Shown: piece by piece, positions 1-13,500 of the stretch
Layout: each line of letters opens with the position of its first letter
Numbering within the stretch: the first letter of the stretch is position 1
Assembly: GCF_019059575.1 (NCBI RefSeq)
Contig: NW_024881696.1
Coordinates: 124,001 to 188,000 of the forward strand
Direction of reading: 5' to 3'
Source: Amphibalanus amphitrite
Lineage: Eukaryota > Arthropoda > Thecostraca > Balanomorpha > Balanidae
Length of the DNA stretch: 64,000 bases
Translations under genes and position numbers: made by a program
Notes under the pieces: model-generated
What the model was told of the DNA's origin: nothing
Seen by the model: only the letters and a program-made list of their open reading frames with translations
The model's database searches: none

Positions 1-2035
1 TAAAATAATTGTGACGTTTGAGTGTGCTTAAAAATGTTAGAAATTATAAATTGGGTGCCCCTGATAGAAGGCCAACAGCACTTAACGGTAAGTGAGTCAA
101 AAATTGGGCACTGCACTGATTGTTATATGGTTGGAGTAAGGGCTACATTAAAAATATGGTTGCGATTATTTCATTTAGCTACCATCTGGATGTTATGATA
201 ATCCCGGTCATGAGATTTTGAGGCTTCATGGCCTCAACCGCTTACCCTTCTGGGTAAGAGGTGACCGTGGTTGACTCATTAGCGACTCCACGGGGAGTCA
301 TTGTTTGGAGTTCGCCGCAGCCCGGAACCCGCGGGAGTCGCGGCGGGAGTCGGGCGACCTCCGCGCGCGCGACAAGCTGGCACAGATCGGCACGCGCGCT
401 CGCTGTTTCGGGATCAATAACGAGCCGGCATATAGTACCCGTATGGCGGCGTTTTCACCTGCCTCCCAATCGGCAATGATTGGCGGAGTTACAGCGCACC
501 TGACCGGCGCGAGCAGCCGCCGCACCGGCCGCCGCCGGCTGCACGGCGGCGCGTCACATTAGCGCCAGTCGCGCCGCATTAACATGCAGCACGTGCCGGC
601 CGGCGGCGGCGGCGGCGGGGACGGCGGGGGTCCGCGGCTCGGCCACGGTCCAGTGGCCGCCCGACAGTCGGCAGGGAGGCGACTCACTCCCGCCGCTCCT
701 GGTGGCTTCTCGTCCGGGTCATGTAGGAAACCTGGGAGCTGTTATGAAACTGAGAGGTTTGGTCGGGTCACCGGATGTTGAGCCTCTGGAAAAAGGACAT
801 GGGGTGACGTAAAACTGATATATCTCGACCTTGCACAGCATCTCAATGACGTACTACCTGCAACGTCCGATCAGTAGTCATCTCTGACCGACTTAAAGTC
901 AACCATGAACAGATCACCAGTCGCATGCAATATCCATAGCTCAGCTTCGATCCCAGTCGCGACATCCGGTGCCCGTGGCCCGGGCCGTCGACACACCTGG
1001 CGCACATGGGCGCCGCTAAACGCCGCTCTTATGTCGTTTGTCTCGGCGGCGTCAGAGCGCAGTCTCCGTCAAGTGCGATGCCTATCGATTTCCCGAGCAG
1101 CAGCGGCGGCGCGTCCGAGCGGACGAGTTGTCCGCAGCCCGACCCGGTGGCGTCTCCATAGCCCGCTGCAGCTGCTGCCCGAGTCTGGTCATCCGGGGGT
1201 CGGCCCAGGGCGGGCAGTGAGACACACCAGCTGATGGTTCGGCGTCTATCGGGCCCCGTCTGAGGCCGCGACAGGCAGGGGGCGGCCCGACAGGCAGATG
1301 ATACACACCAACGCCACCGGTCGCTTTAAATATGTAACAGCGTTTCGCCTAAGCGTAGGGCATTGTTCCAGTGATCGACCAAACCTACTTGGAGTGATTG
1401 TAATGTAGTCTTTACGGCAGCCTTCTGACCGAGTTGTCTCACATGGTGTATTGGTGCGGCAATAACCATCACGGTTCAGAAAGACTTTCGGAAATGGATT
1501 TGGCTTCCGTTACAAAAGTACGGAACGGCTGTCCTAAACATCCTGGGGAGTTTAGAGCGATATTTTTTATGAGTTTAACACAAAAGGGTGCGTTCTCCCC
1601 TTATACACAATAAGCGCTATTTGAGAATTTTCTTTTGAACAAATCATAAACTTTCCTAGCCTATCTAAACTTGATTTGGCTGGCGGTGTGAGATGGGCCT
1701 TGGAACGTTTTCATTTGCAAATCGCAAAATATTTTGCATTAGCTGCGTTAAAGTGATCTTATCACATAAAATGAAGAAAATTATGTTACCATCATTCAGA
1801 ACGACACACAAAAATGATGCCGAAGGGGCATATGGTTTCTTTTTCATATAGGCCCATCTTCATCAGGGCATGAAAAATAATGCAATACCCACGAGGATGT
1901 CACGCAGAACAATACTAAAATACAAAATGAAGATTATCTTCCTACAAAATTATAAGTTATTCGCCCATGCATGGTTCGGTGATGTTTCGTGATGGCTGTA
2001 CTTCGGTCACATCCGTTGGAAGCTATTGGGTTGTA
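1..2035. other. Intergenic sequence, no gene recognised
   Basis: No open frame here shows a recognisable domain or splice-supported coding pattern. GC-rich patches lie at about 300-720 and 1000-1290, with AT-rich sequence from about 1540 to 1980. The GC-rich patches could be regulatory, but nothing in the sequence proves it. Confidence 0.5.
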
Positions 2036-2800
2036 GTGGTTGTGATTCAGTCGCCGTGCTGATCGCGTGTGCGGCGTTCCGCGGTGATTTGGTCGCCTCC
2101 GCCGGTGACCGTGCAGGCAAGCCGAAGACCCGGCGGTGTCTCAGTGATCCGGTCTCGCAGTAATTTGGTCTCGTGATTCGGTCTCGTGACTCTGTCTCGC
2201 AGTCATACGGTCTCGTGATTCGGTCTCGCAGTGATTTGGCCATCGGTCGCATCTACTAGTGGTGTTTTGGTGATTCGGTCGCGTCTACGTGTTGATTCGG
2301 TCCCGTCTAACGGCGGGGATTTGGTCGCCGGTTGCCTCCACCAGCAGATATTCGATCGCGCGTCTCTGCCGACAGTGACGGCAGTGATTTAGTCACCTGG
2401 TGATTCGATTCGGTCTCGCAGTGATTCGGTCGCCTCTGCCGGCGTTGATTCGGTCTCGTCAGTCGACTGTGATTCGGTCGCCTCTGCCGTCAATAATTTG
2501 CTGAAGTTCGGTCGCGCTCTTTGGTGGTGATTTGATCGCATCTGACAGCATAATTTGGTCTGCTGTAATTCAGTCACCTCTTCCGGCAGTCGCAGTGATT
2601 CGGCACTACAGTGAATCGGGTTCGCAGTGATTCGGTCACCACTGCCTGCCGGTTGTGATTTGGTCCCGTGTTCGGCAATGATGGCAGTTATTCGGTATCG
2701 TCTCGCAGTAATTTAGTCTCGCAGTGATTAGGTCTCGCAGTGATTTGGTCGTCTCTTACGCAATGATTCGGTCTCGCAGTGATTCGGTCGCCTCCGCCGG
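2036..2800. repeat. Degenerate tandem satellite (GTGATTCGGTCTCGCA type)
   Basis: The phrase GTGATTCGGTCTCGCA and its variants (GTGATTTGGTCGCCTC, GTAATTTGGTCTCGTG) recur dozens of times in one orientation over roughly 760 bp. Spacing is irregular, about 15-35 bp, because short units alternate with units extended by CCTCTGCCGGC. The ORFs across it are artefacts of the repeat, seen as the repeated peptide words DRITRPN and TESQ on the minus strand. Confidence 0.8.
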
Positions 2801-5236
2801 CCGCCGCGCCGGCCCGAGACCCGGAGAGCGGCGAGGTAGCCAACCACCTGCAGTCGGTGAGGGTCCAGGTGGGGAGCCGGCACCTGCGGCACTTCAAGTA
2901 CCCCCATCTGATCCCGGCGACTGATAACAGCCGCGCTGGCTCGTGCCGTGCCCAGCGGCCAGGGGGAGAGAGGGGCCGGGAGAGGAGGGGACTGGGGAAG
3001 ACCAACCGCCCAACGGCTGCGGTGATTATTGCTAAATAAATGTTTGGCGCGAGTTGATTGTAAAGTGATTTTGTAGAGGTAAGGGTGAATTTAAAGGGAA
3101 AAATGAGCAATAAACAAATTGGATGATGATGGAATAATGGAACAGAAAGGAACAGAGATAATTATAAAGTAAGGGAGGGGAGGAAAGAATAGCCAAGGAA
3201 AAAAGAAGAGAAGAGAGCGGAGCTTGAAGAGAAGAGAAGAGAAGAGAAGAGGAGGCGAGCGGCGTCCCGTGTGCCCCTGACGGCGACTCCGGCGGAGTCC
3301 CGCCCGGTTCCGTCGCCGCCCGCGGTGGGCGGGTGCGGACTGCCACCCCTACCGACCGCCCACAGTGCTACAGACGCGGCGGCTGCTCTGTCCAACGGAG
3401 AAACAATGCTGATTGGTGTTCCGGTTCCCTGTGGTGACAATGTCGCCGACACCAGGACCGTTGTTACTTTGCGGATAACTGTCAATCAAGGAACGTGCCA
3501 AACACCGTGGATCGGCCAGGAATGACAGGCATTTCTCTAATGGTGTGTTTTGGGCTATTGTCAAGCGATGTAGTAATTATACGGTCAATTTGAATAACTA
3601 CTGGTTTGCAGTGGTGTTTGTATGTGAATTTCAGCCAGTATGTTAGTTGTAAATAGTTGTCCTGTACAGCGTAAAAATAACGAAACAGTACACCTCACTA
3701 ATTTACCCACATATGATACTGCAAAAGTGTGCAACGTTTTATTTAGCTCGTGAAAATTCGATCGAAATTGCAAATAGACTTTAAACTTGGCTTGTTTGTT
3801 CGCCATATTTGTCCAATATACACAGTACACACATATTTTTTTCAGTGCAAATTATCGGTTTCATCGTCTTCTCCACTGTCTGTCCATGACCTCCAAAACG
3901 GCGGCGAATACCACCGACCAATTTCTCGATCAGCGCGCGGGCCTCGGTGCCCGTTTTTGCCGCTAAAGCCGTGTCGATCGGGCCGGCCCTGGTTGTTGAT
4001 CTGGCGCGCCGTTCGCGGTGGCAGTTTGGCGCGAGCCGAACCGCACCAGCGGAATGCTAATGCCCCGCCAGAGGAGCAGGTGGACCTCTCCCCGCCCCCT
4101 CCCCTCTTCCCGACACCCCACACTTCCCCCGACTTCTCACTGACCTCACGGGCGTTCCACGGACCCTCCACCCTTGTCTGAGTCGCTGTTATTACTACCG
4201 GACTGCTTGCTAGCTCTGCCCCAGGCAACTTGATGCAACGGAGACCTCCCCACAATTGATAGACGTTTCTATACCCACCTCTTTCTCTCTCTCCCTCTCT
4301 CTCGCTCTCCCCCCTCTCTCTCTCTCTCTCCCTCCCTCCCTCCAGCTCTCTTCCTCAATAGTTCTACTCCTCCATCACTTTATATCGGTCTTGACTCTTC
4401 TGTTTGGCTGTCTCATGTCTGTCTGTCCACCTTTGCCGTTCTATTAGACGGAAGGGCCTCCCAGCCTGCGTTGGCTAGTGCACATTCCAGAGAATAACAA
4501 TGTGCTGCATTCATGAAGTCGTCCAAGGACCAGCGCCGATGTTCAGTAATGAATCGCTGATGCGATTCGCGTTGTGATACCAGTTGTCTTGTCAGGAGAG
4601 GCCCTAATTGTCCATAAATTGACGCCGGTGTGTCCGCACGCATTGTAGCTGCATGCTGATGTGCATTAGGGTCCTGTTTGAGGTTCTCGCTGGCCCAGAG
4701 GTGACACCGGGTCGGGTGTCAGTCGGTCTTGTCAGGACATGTCGGTGACATCTCGTCAGGGATAGCCAACAGCGGGATTACACGTGCTTAGGCAACATGT
4801 TCGGGAAGACTTAACGACGTGCCGTAGCGCTGTCGTTAAGAGCGTTGGCGTGTCAAGCATGACCAACCACTCAGCCGTCATAGAGACGTCAAAGTGCAGA
4901 TGCAGCTGTCAACGGAGGCTGTTCGGCGAATCGCTGCCAGACGTAATGCTGGCTGAAGCTCTGGCAAAATGTTGGGGTCGGACGATGGTTTTGATTCCTC
5001 TCGAAGAATGTTTTCGAACAGTTTTTACCTTTTGGACCATAATCCTATAGAACAAGCGATCCATTATTTTTCATTGTTTAGTTCCCAAAGGCATGTTTAA
5101 AATATATTTTATTTGCCCCTCTTCGATTGTCAATTGATTTCGTTTTCACTGGTAGTTCAAAGTCTTGATGTTAATCAAACACTCACAAACAAGTACTTTT
5201 AATTCTTGTAGTGCTCTTTGTATGTAAGGCATGTAG
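2801..5236. other. Intergenic, low-complexity purine and pyrimidine tracts
   Basis: No gene recognised. A purine-rich stretch at about 3170-3255 (AAGAG repeats) is followed by a short GC-rich patch. A CT-rich tract lies at 4279-4345. Confidence 0.5.
4279..4345. repeat. CT-rich low-complexity tract
   Basis: Imperfect CT dinucleotide and CCCT runs, a polypyrimidine tract of about 65 bp on the plus strand. Confidence 0.8.
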
Positions 5237-5845
5237 GTGATTGGTAAATTCCTTTTTAATGACCTCCTTACAAATTATTTATGTTTTTGATGTATTTAGC
5301 TTGATACAAATTTTCGGCCACGGGCCTTGATCACATATCAGTTTAAACACAGACACGAAAAACACACAGACACCAATGCAGTTACAGTTTTGCCAGTTTT
5401 TTTTTCAGTTTCTGTACAACTTCGCGTGATAAAAAAGCACAATATACCTACAGTTCTAAGGAATATGTTAGATGGGCCCAATAAAAACGATCATAGACAA
5501 CCTAATAGGTCAAAAATTAACTTTAAATTCGTTTTCGTATTCGATTCATTCATCTACTTTTCAACGTTCACTCATGTACATGCACATAAAACCCGATAAC
5601 TACATAATGTACCACGATGATACATTTCGATTCAGTTGCGGCTTTAGCTTTCGGATTTGTAGCGACTCACTTATCTTTCGGTGTGGATGGTCGCCGGTTT
5701 TTTGAATGATTTCCACCGTTAGAGGAATTACACCCCTTTGAAGTTCTAATTCTCTGTGAGCCTAATACATCAAAAACATAAGCTAAATACATCAAAAACA
5801 TAAATAATTTGTAAGGAGGTCATTAAAAAGGAATTTACCAATCAC
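5237..5845. mobile_element. Foldback/MITE-like element with perfect 65-bp arms
   Basis: The sequence at 5237-5301 is the exact reverse complement of 5781-5845 (65 of 65 by eye). The arms begin GTGATTGGTAAATTCC and end ATGTATTTAGCT. The 480-bp centre is AT-rich with no convincing coding sequence. A partial extra copy of the inner arm (ACATCAAAAACATA) sits just inside the right arm at about 5766-5780. No target duplication could be fixed, so the true outer ends may differ. Arms this perfect suggest a young foldback element or a recent inverted duplication. Confidence 0.75.
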
Positions 5846-8800
5846 TCACAAACAAGGCTCTAATAGTTTTTTAAGTCTATAGAACACATGTGTTTTATAA
5901 GTCTATAAAAACACATGTCAAAGCTGAGTCCACCTGAAGTCCTTCCTCCAGTTCATCTTCCCGGCGCACCAGAGCACGTCTTTATCACTCCCTTCTCTCC
6001 TCTCCCTCTCCTCCCTCTGCTCCTCGCCGTAAGTGCCCCACACGCGGCACGGCTTTTGTCGAGGCGCCGTATCAACCACAAGAATCGAGACCGGCAAAAA
6101 AGCCGGCAAAAAGTCTCAACACAACCGCTGCGCATGTTGCCGGCCAGACGACTGAACAAATCTGTGAAATATAATTCCCATTAGGAGCAGGTGATTGGGG
6201 AGCAGGGAGGAGCGGGGAACGGGAGGAGGGGAGGGCAGAGCGCGTGTGCCCTCTGTTCCCGTTGGGGTTTATCAGAGTGGATCTCGACAGCCTGGAACGC
6301 CAGTGGAGGACCTCAAACTCGCAGCTCCAGTTGAATGTGGAAGGCTACACCTTGACCCTGAGAGAGACGGCCCGTAAAAAAATGTGTTACAGCTTCTTGA
6401 TAACGACTGGGAATCTTTACCTTAGTTTCCTGAATGTGTTCTCCTTTGAGGTCTTATAAAAAAACGGAAAATGCAGACCTCTTTGCAGACCCTTGCAACA
6501 GTTAATAGTTTGTCTCGAGGCATTGACAAAACTAATTGATATTCATCTGTATCAACATGCGCTGCTCGTCCTACGTCAGAACATGACACTTTTAATATGA
6601 GCACGCGCTTCTCGCTGATTGAACAAGTTCGACTAGAAGTTCAAGTCAGCATTAGCGTGTTCATGGGCTTCTGAATAAGCCTCCACCAGTTGGCACGTTC
6701 TGGTTGTGCTGTTACTGAATTTATGCAGATTCATGGAGCTAAACACTACATTTAATGCTCATTTTAAAGTGCATATAGCCAGAAAAATCGCCATTCATCC
6801 GAACTTGACGCTGCCGAAAGCAGCTGGTTTCTAAGATGTGCATTTACGACTGCTTATGGTAAATTTCACGTCATTTTTGCCGTTGAGTTATTTCATCTAT
6901 TACCACAACGAGAAACATAAACAGTTGGCGCTAATTATCAGTTGAGTCGGTTATATGGACAATCCTGTTGAGGCACCGGCGGCTGAACGTATTCCGACTA
7001 CGTGCACGGCCTAGAGAGAGGGAACCGATAATGCATTGACTGCACTGACGGGCGCCGAGCGCCCCCGGCTGTCATGGAAGCACCGCCACGCCTCTGAGCG
7101 TCCAGGGGTGCCTTCTTTGCCGACCAGTAGTCAATAGCCATAAAATTAGCACGGCCCGTACTGCTGGGTGATGATGGGTCTGGGTAGGCGAGCGGCGGCG
7201 GCGGCGGTGGCGGCAGCAGCAGCGGCGCTGACTGGCGAGTCATGAGCTGATCGCTGCGCCCGTCCCTCCTTCCTGGTTCTGTCTGCCGATCAGCCTCGGC
7301 CCGATGCAGATCAGAGGCGTTCCGATGCAATCAACACGAGCTACTGTGCTCACTGTTCAGTGTGTTCAGCGCCCGGTGTTCACGCTGCAGTCAGTATGCA
7401 CTCGGCATACAGTGGATGACTCTCTAACGCGGACCGCCAGCTGAGTGTGATCAATCGTTAGCAGTCGAGGTCTCGGTGTTTGACTGGTGAGATGGAGATG
7501 CTGATTATTTGACGCTGAATGACAGCAGCACTGGTCAATTGAGAACTGTTAGGATTGGCTGTCTGAATGATGGGTTCATTCTGAAATGGAAACACAGGAA
7601 TGTGATTCGAGATATCATCCTTGCTTATGCAAATTAAATTATGCTTTTGTGAAACATGGCGGGTCTACATGCATTATGCGTCATGATTAATTGGCTACGA
7701 AAAAACAAAAACAAAAATGTTGGACAAAGGTGGGGCCTATACACCGAAGGATTTTCGTCCCCATGACACTTTCGTTTTCCGTCATTATCATTGTCATCAA
7801 CTGAACGACGCCAGGCGGGACAGGCCGAATCTATCATCCACCCGATGTTATCACTGCATCGTGTGCCCGCACTCAAAGGTGACGGATTGGAGGAAACCCG
7901 GACTAAACGCCCTGTGATAGCACTAATTAACACGAGCCAACGCTTCCCCACCATGTCAATTGTCAACCCTTTCCAAATCCCGCGTCATCTTCGCCGGACG
8001 GTACGCATTCTTGTCATTTTATTGGTCTCTTAATTGCTGGCAGTCACGCGATATTTGATAGGATGAGGCTGGCTAGAAAACAAAGGGTTGGCGCCCAGCA
8101 TTAAACGAACAAGGTGACAAAAAGTTGGGAATATCATGAAGAAAATTAAACGGAAAGTATGAACTCAGCAATAAAACAAATATGCAAAGTATTTTTCTCC
8201 ATACGATCCACTACCACTATTGGGCACAAATGAATCAATTCACCTTGATGAGCAGAGACAGAAGCTTTTACCGGGGATATTGTGCCGAAGCGGCCCTACA
8301 TTCTCAGCTGCCAATCCAGGCATTTTCTCATCGAACAGAAACCAATTCAGTCCCGGTTCTGGCGTATGTTTTGTGCTGGATCCCACGGCAGGTGTGGCGC
8401 GGCCTTAAAAAGTGTGTATCCGAGGCCGTTTGGGTGTTACAGTTGAGACACGGGGCGGCATCCATGCCCGGCTATGTTCACCGACGACACACGATAAATA
8501 TCCCGCCGTGGCACCCCGCCGCGAGACCGGCAAACCGTTCACTCAGTAATCAGGCCCGTGTTTGCCCACGCCGGTACTTTGTGTGGCCACTGCGGCTTCG
8601 GAGAGATACCAATCAGCTCCGTTTCCTGCCGCTCCCGCCACCGCCGCCGACCGCTGTCGGTTTGTAATTCATGCGCCAGCTTCGCACCATAATTAGTCGA
8701 TGCTATCGCAGCGCGGCGCGCTGATCGGCGGCGTGTGGCGCACACCGAGCGCGTCACTCGTCACCGCCAGCGCGCCACGATTGCCGCCGAGGCGTCAGAG

Positions 8801-9129
8801 CAGTAAACTGGGCCGCGGGAGGAGGCGGCGGGGAGAGGATGGGAGGGACGGGAGGGTGTGGGAACGGAGCCGGTAGCCGAGCGGGAGAATGTGACCCAGT
8901 GGGGCATGAATGGAACTGAGCTTGTAGACAAATCGTCTAAAAGAAAGTGAGCGTCAAAGTAATGGAATTGGTTTGCATTATCGTGTCGAATTAACATAAG
9001 ATGTGTTTGAAATTCGTGGCTGCAGCAAGGTGTATTGTGAAATATTTTTGCTTAGGTGGGTCACTACTCTTTACTCTTGCTGTCGCTTAGAAAAATATAA
9101 GAGATTAGTTTATCTAACCTTGATTTTAC
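5846..9129. other. Intergenic sequence, no gene recognised
   Basis: GC-rich patches occur at about 7000-7330 and 8450-8880, without recognisable protein domains. Short open frames lack splice context and homology that I can recognise. Confidence 0.5.
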
Positions 9130-9957
9130 TTAACCCGCGCCCCACTGGGGGGGGCTATTTATAGCCCCCCTCCCGTTTTTCTGCAATAACTTCCAAACCG
9201 CTTGACGTATCGGCGCCAAACTTTCAGTACCTTCGGCTGCATCAATTTGACACCTTGTATCAAAATTTGAACTTCGTAGCTACCATATAGGTCGGCCGGA
9301 AATGACGTCAGAGTGACGTCATGTTCGGCCGATTTCGACGCAAAACATTGAACCACGGCAATCGCTCCCAAGAGCTAAGTTTTTAAGCTAGATCCAATTT
9401 CTTTGCATGAGACGACTCAGAATAGACTGCGCTATCAAACTGCTATCTCGGATTTTCGAAATTTTGAAAATTTCGAAAATTTTATATAATAAAATTCAAA
9501 ATTTATATTTTTACATTTATTTCAATTTTTTTGACTTTACGAAAAAACGGAATATATGTAACAGAACGCATTATTATGACTAACTCTAGCAAGTTTCAGC
9601 TAAATATCTTCAAAAATGGCCAAGTTATACGCATTATTGCAAAAAATTAACAATTATTAATTTTTCAAATCAATTTTTTAGCACGAATTTGACATCGTAC
9701 GCCAATATAAATAGCACCATCGTGTTCCTGATCTCAAACTGCATCCAATAGACACCTTTTTTGTTGAAAAAAATTAACTTCAAAATTTGACCTTTTTTGA
9801 CCTGAAAGTGACCTGACCTAAGCTAAATTTGACTCAAAATGACCTCGAATGACACAGACGACATCAAATTCGAAATATTTGACCTAAATGGACCATAAAA
9901 CATGCGTCACGTGACCGACGGATGATATAATATTTTCGTGACCTGTGATGACCTGAC

Positions 9958-10367
9958 TGTCGCGACCGGGGGGTACTGTGCGTTTGTTGCCTAGCAACGA
10001 AATTGTTGTCATATTTTTGTGCTTAGAAAATTAAGGAAAAGGGGGCTTTTTTTGGATGAGAAACTGATTGAAACGGGGTCATTATTATAGCTCATTCTGA
10101 AACAGTGAAAGTAAATATGCAAAGCCAAGGACGATGCATTCACTGATTAACAAGTGTCAAAGTGACATTCAAGAAAGGTTTATCTTTATGTTTCAACTTA
10201 TTTCTTAGTTTATTTTCTCTCGTTAGCCGCAATGTGCGACTTTTGGAACGGTGTTTTTCATTTCGATCAAGGAGCGAAGTGGATCAAGCCTGTACCAAAA
10301 TAAACATTGATTTCGAAAGTGCATTTGCGGCATTAAGTTTCATATTTTTTAACGGCTAACGGTGACA
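9958..10367 (+). repeat. 5' LTR of BEL/Pao element
   Basis: 410 bp, starting TGTCGCGACCGGGG and ending CTAACGGTGACA. It appears base-for-base identical to 16430-16839. An AATAAA lies at 10299-10304. The 65-residue frame inside occurs in both LTRs and is not a gene. Confidence 0.95.
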
Positions 10368-10520
10368 GTTCCAAAATGTTTGCAAAACTCTAAGATGAAC
10401 TGCACAGCATAAGTTTAAGAGAAGCTGCTCAGATATAAAGTAGCATGATGCAAACCAATGTAGCGTCTGAATTCAAGTTATCAACTTTGATTAAGATACA
10501 CTGATTTATTTGCACCAATC

Positions 10521-13500
10521 ATGTCAGCATCTGATTTCAAAAGGAAGCGTGGGAGGATGCTGTCAAATCTCACCAGAGTAAGAAGACGAGCCCTAGTAAT
10601 GATTGAAAATAGAGGCTCTAGGACGCAGCTGGTCGACATGCTTAAGGAGCTGGACGCTGCACTTGAGTCTTTAGAAGAAGTGAACGAAGAGCTCAAAGAA
10701 GCAATAGCAGAAGATGAAGCACTTGTTCAAGAAGCGGTCGATTACATGAAGGTTGCAGAGCAGCAACACGACGAAGCATATCAATGCATACGAGAATATT
10801 TGAAATCCAGACAAGGTGAAACACCATCTATAGTGTCGGGCTCAATTCAGTCTCACCAGTCCAGCAGCTCGTTAGCTGCTCGAAGCGCTGACATTGCTTT
10901 TCAAGTGAAAGAAAAGGAACGTAAGCTTCTGGAGCGGCGACACCTGAGAGAAAAGGAAGAACAAGAGTTGCGAAGAAAAAATGAGCTTCAAGCCGCTAAA
11001 GATGCCGAAGAGTTAGCCAGGCTAGAAGCGCGCCTTACCGCAGCTGCTGAGAGTGAGCTCAGCTGGGACCGCAGAAAGGATTTTGATGGTGAGGCATCCG
11101 CAGTTGAAGAGCAAGGAGCTCAAACCGAAGGCGATTCCCCAGCTGAAAAGGAGTCTGAAGATGACAGCCCTGAAGTGCATGTGCCTATTCTGCCGTCCAG
11201 CGCCCGTCCTGTGCCAACGCAATCTGAATCTCTGTTCGCAAGAAGTCTCCCAAGAATCACGCTGCCAAACTTCAGTGGTAGTCCGGGAGAGTGGCCAAGA
11301 TGGTTCGCGCTCTTCCGAACATTGGTGCACGATCAAGCAACCTTAAACTCCACTGAAAAAATAGCGCATCTACAAAACGCAGTAACGGGTCCGGCGCAGC
11401 AGCTGATCAGTGGGATGCTCTACGAAGGGACTCTCTATGAAGAAGCGCTGCACGCGCTAGAAAACCGCTTTGGCAGACAAGAGGACATTGTGCAGGCGAA
11501 AATGAAGGCTATCTTTGCATGCCCGTCGCCAGCAGATCTAGATCTGCAAGGATTGGAACGGTTTCACTCAGCTGTTCACTCTGCCGTAACAGTTCTTCAG
11601 AACCTGAAGTACGAAGGAGACCTTCAAAGCACAGAAAACCTGCGTAGAATAGTGGAGAAGTTGCCGCAAGAAATGAAGCGCGTTTGGAGCGCACACGTCG
11701 TTGAAATGGAGCCGGCCCGAGCTACATTGATCAACTTCGACCAGTGGCTCACAAAACAAGTGAGGATCTCTCAGAAGCTCACTGCCGTGACAATTCAAGA
11801 CACTGATCAAGTCAAAAAACGCGCCTGGCAGTCCAGACCAGCAACTGGAGCACAACATCAAAAGACAAAAGAAAAGACACTGGCGACACTGGCTACAAAC
11901 ACTACAGCCTCACTCGATTCTGACACTTGTGTGTGTTGCAGCGGGAAGCATCATTTGAAGGACTGCGAAGCATTCAGAGCGCGAGACGCCAATGGCCGAG
12001 CTGAGCTAGTGTTCAGCTCAGGAATGTGCTTCATCTGCTTAAAGAAAGGCCACATGAGCAGAAATTGTGTCTTTTCTAAGAAGTGTGGAATAGACGGGTG
12101 CAGGATGAAACACCACAAGATGCTGCACGGCAGTCACCGTGTAAGGCCTCACGGTGGTGACCAGAGAGTCATAGCCGCAGTAACGGGAAACCGACCAGCA
12201 GAGGGAATGACGCTTCTCCAGATAGTTCCCGTTCGAGTGCACGGCCAAGATGGAAGATTTAGAGACACGCTGGCCCTGCTAGATCCAGGATCTCAGACCA
12301 GCTTATGCTCGGAAGCAATCATCAGAGATGTGAAGATTTCAGGCGAAGCGCAGTCGCTATGCATCGAAAATGTTGAAGGACGAGGAAGTACCAAGAGGTC
12401 TGAAAGGGTCCAGCTGACTCTGAGTCCTTTGTGCGAAGGTCAAGATGTTGACCGCAAGATCCTTGTTCCTGAAGCGTTCTCTGTGCCGCGAGTAAACGTC
12501 CGAGCACAGCACATTCCTAAACGATTGAAAGATGACTGGAAGCATCTACAAGGCATAAACATACCTGACTGCTCACAGGGAACAGTGGAGGTGCTTCTAG
12601 GCGCTAATGTCCTTGAAGCCGTTCTTCAACGCGAAGCCAAAGTTGGACGAGCAGGAGAACCGGTGGCGGTGCGCACGGCATTTGGCTGGACGTTGACCGG
12701 CACGATCGCTGGTTTCGTCCCACCTCAAACCAGAGAGGTGATGTTCATCCACCGTGCGGACACAGAAGACAGGCATCTCGGAGAGTGTGTCGAAGAGTGG
12801 TGGAAGACTGATTCATTTGGCACGAAAGTTGAGCTCAAAGGGGAAGCTTCAGCAGAAGACCTGCGGGCATTGCGTCTCCTAGATACATCAGTGAAGAAAT
12901 GCGGAGACCGATACGAAGCAGGACTTCTTTGGAAAGGCAAAGATCAGAGAATGCCTGACAACAGAGCATCAGCCATGAGAAGACTTCAGAGCCTTGAGAA
13001 AGGCTTGTTACGTAACCCGGAAAAGGCTAAGGCGTATGAAGCCGAGCTCCAAGCTTATGTTGAAGCGGGGCACGCACGCAAGCTGTCTCAAGAAGAAGCC
13101 GATCAGCGTTTGAAAAAGCGCTGGCTTCTACCACATCACGCGGTAGTAAACCCCAATAAACCCAAGCTGAGGGTAGTCTTTGATGCTGCAGCGACACACC
13201 TGGGAGTGTCCCTGAACAGTGAGCTGATGAAGGGACCGGACATGCTGCAGAATCTGGTTGGAATTTTGCTCCGCTTCAGAGAGGAACAGACTGCCATGGT
13301 AGCAGACATCAAGAAGATGTTCCACCAGATCAGGATTCGCCAGGAAGACCAGCCAGCATTAAGTTTCTGGTGGCGAAACCTTGACACCACACGACAGCCT
13401 GATATGTACCAAATGCAAGTAGCAATATTTGGCGCGAAGTGCAGCCCAGCGATCGCAAATTTTGTACTACAGAGAGCGCCAGAAGACGGCTGCACTGACA

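Noticed and set aside
437..444. Perfect Gcm binding octamer ACCCGTAT (complement of ATACGGGT), and near matches at 30917, 40086 and 45176
   Set aside because: About four such octamers are expected by chance in 64 kb on both strands, and none clusters with another. Not evidence for autoregulation.
8182..8667. A 161-codon open frame in the intergenic region
   Set aside because: No recognisable domain, mixed composition, overlaps frames on the other strand in GC-rich DNA; likely chance.
10162..10359. A 65-codon frame found twice, also at 16634
   Set aside because: It is inside the two identical LTRs and is not a separate gene.
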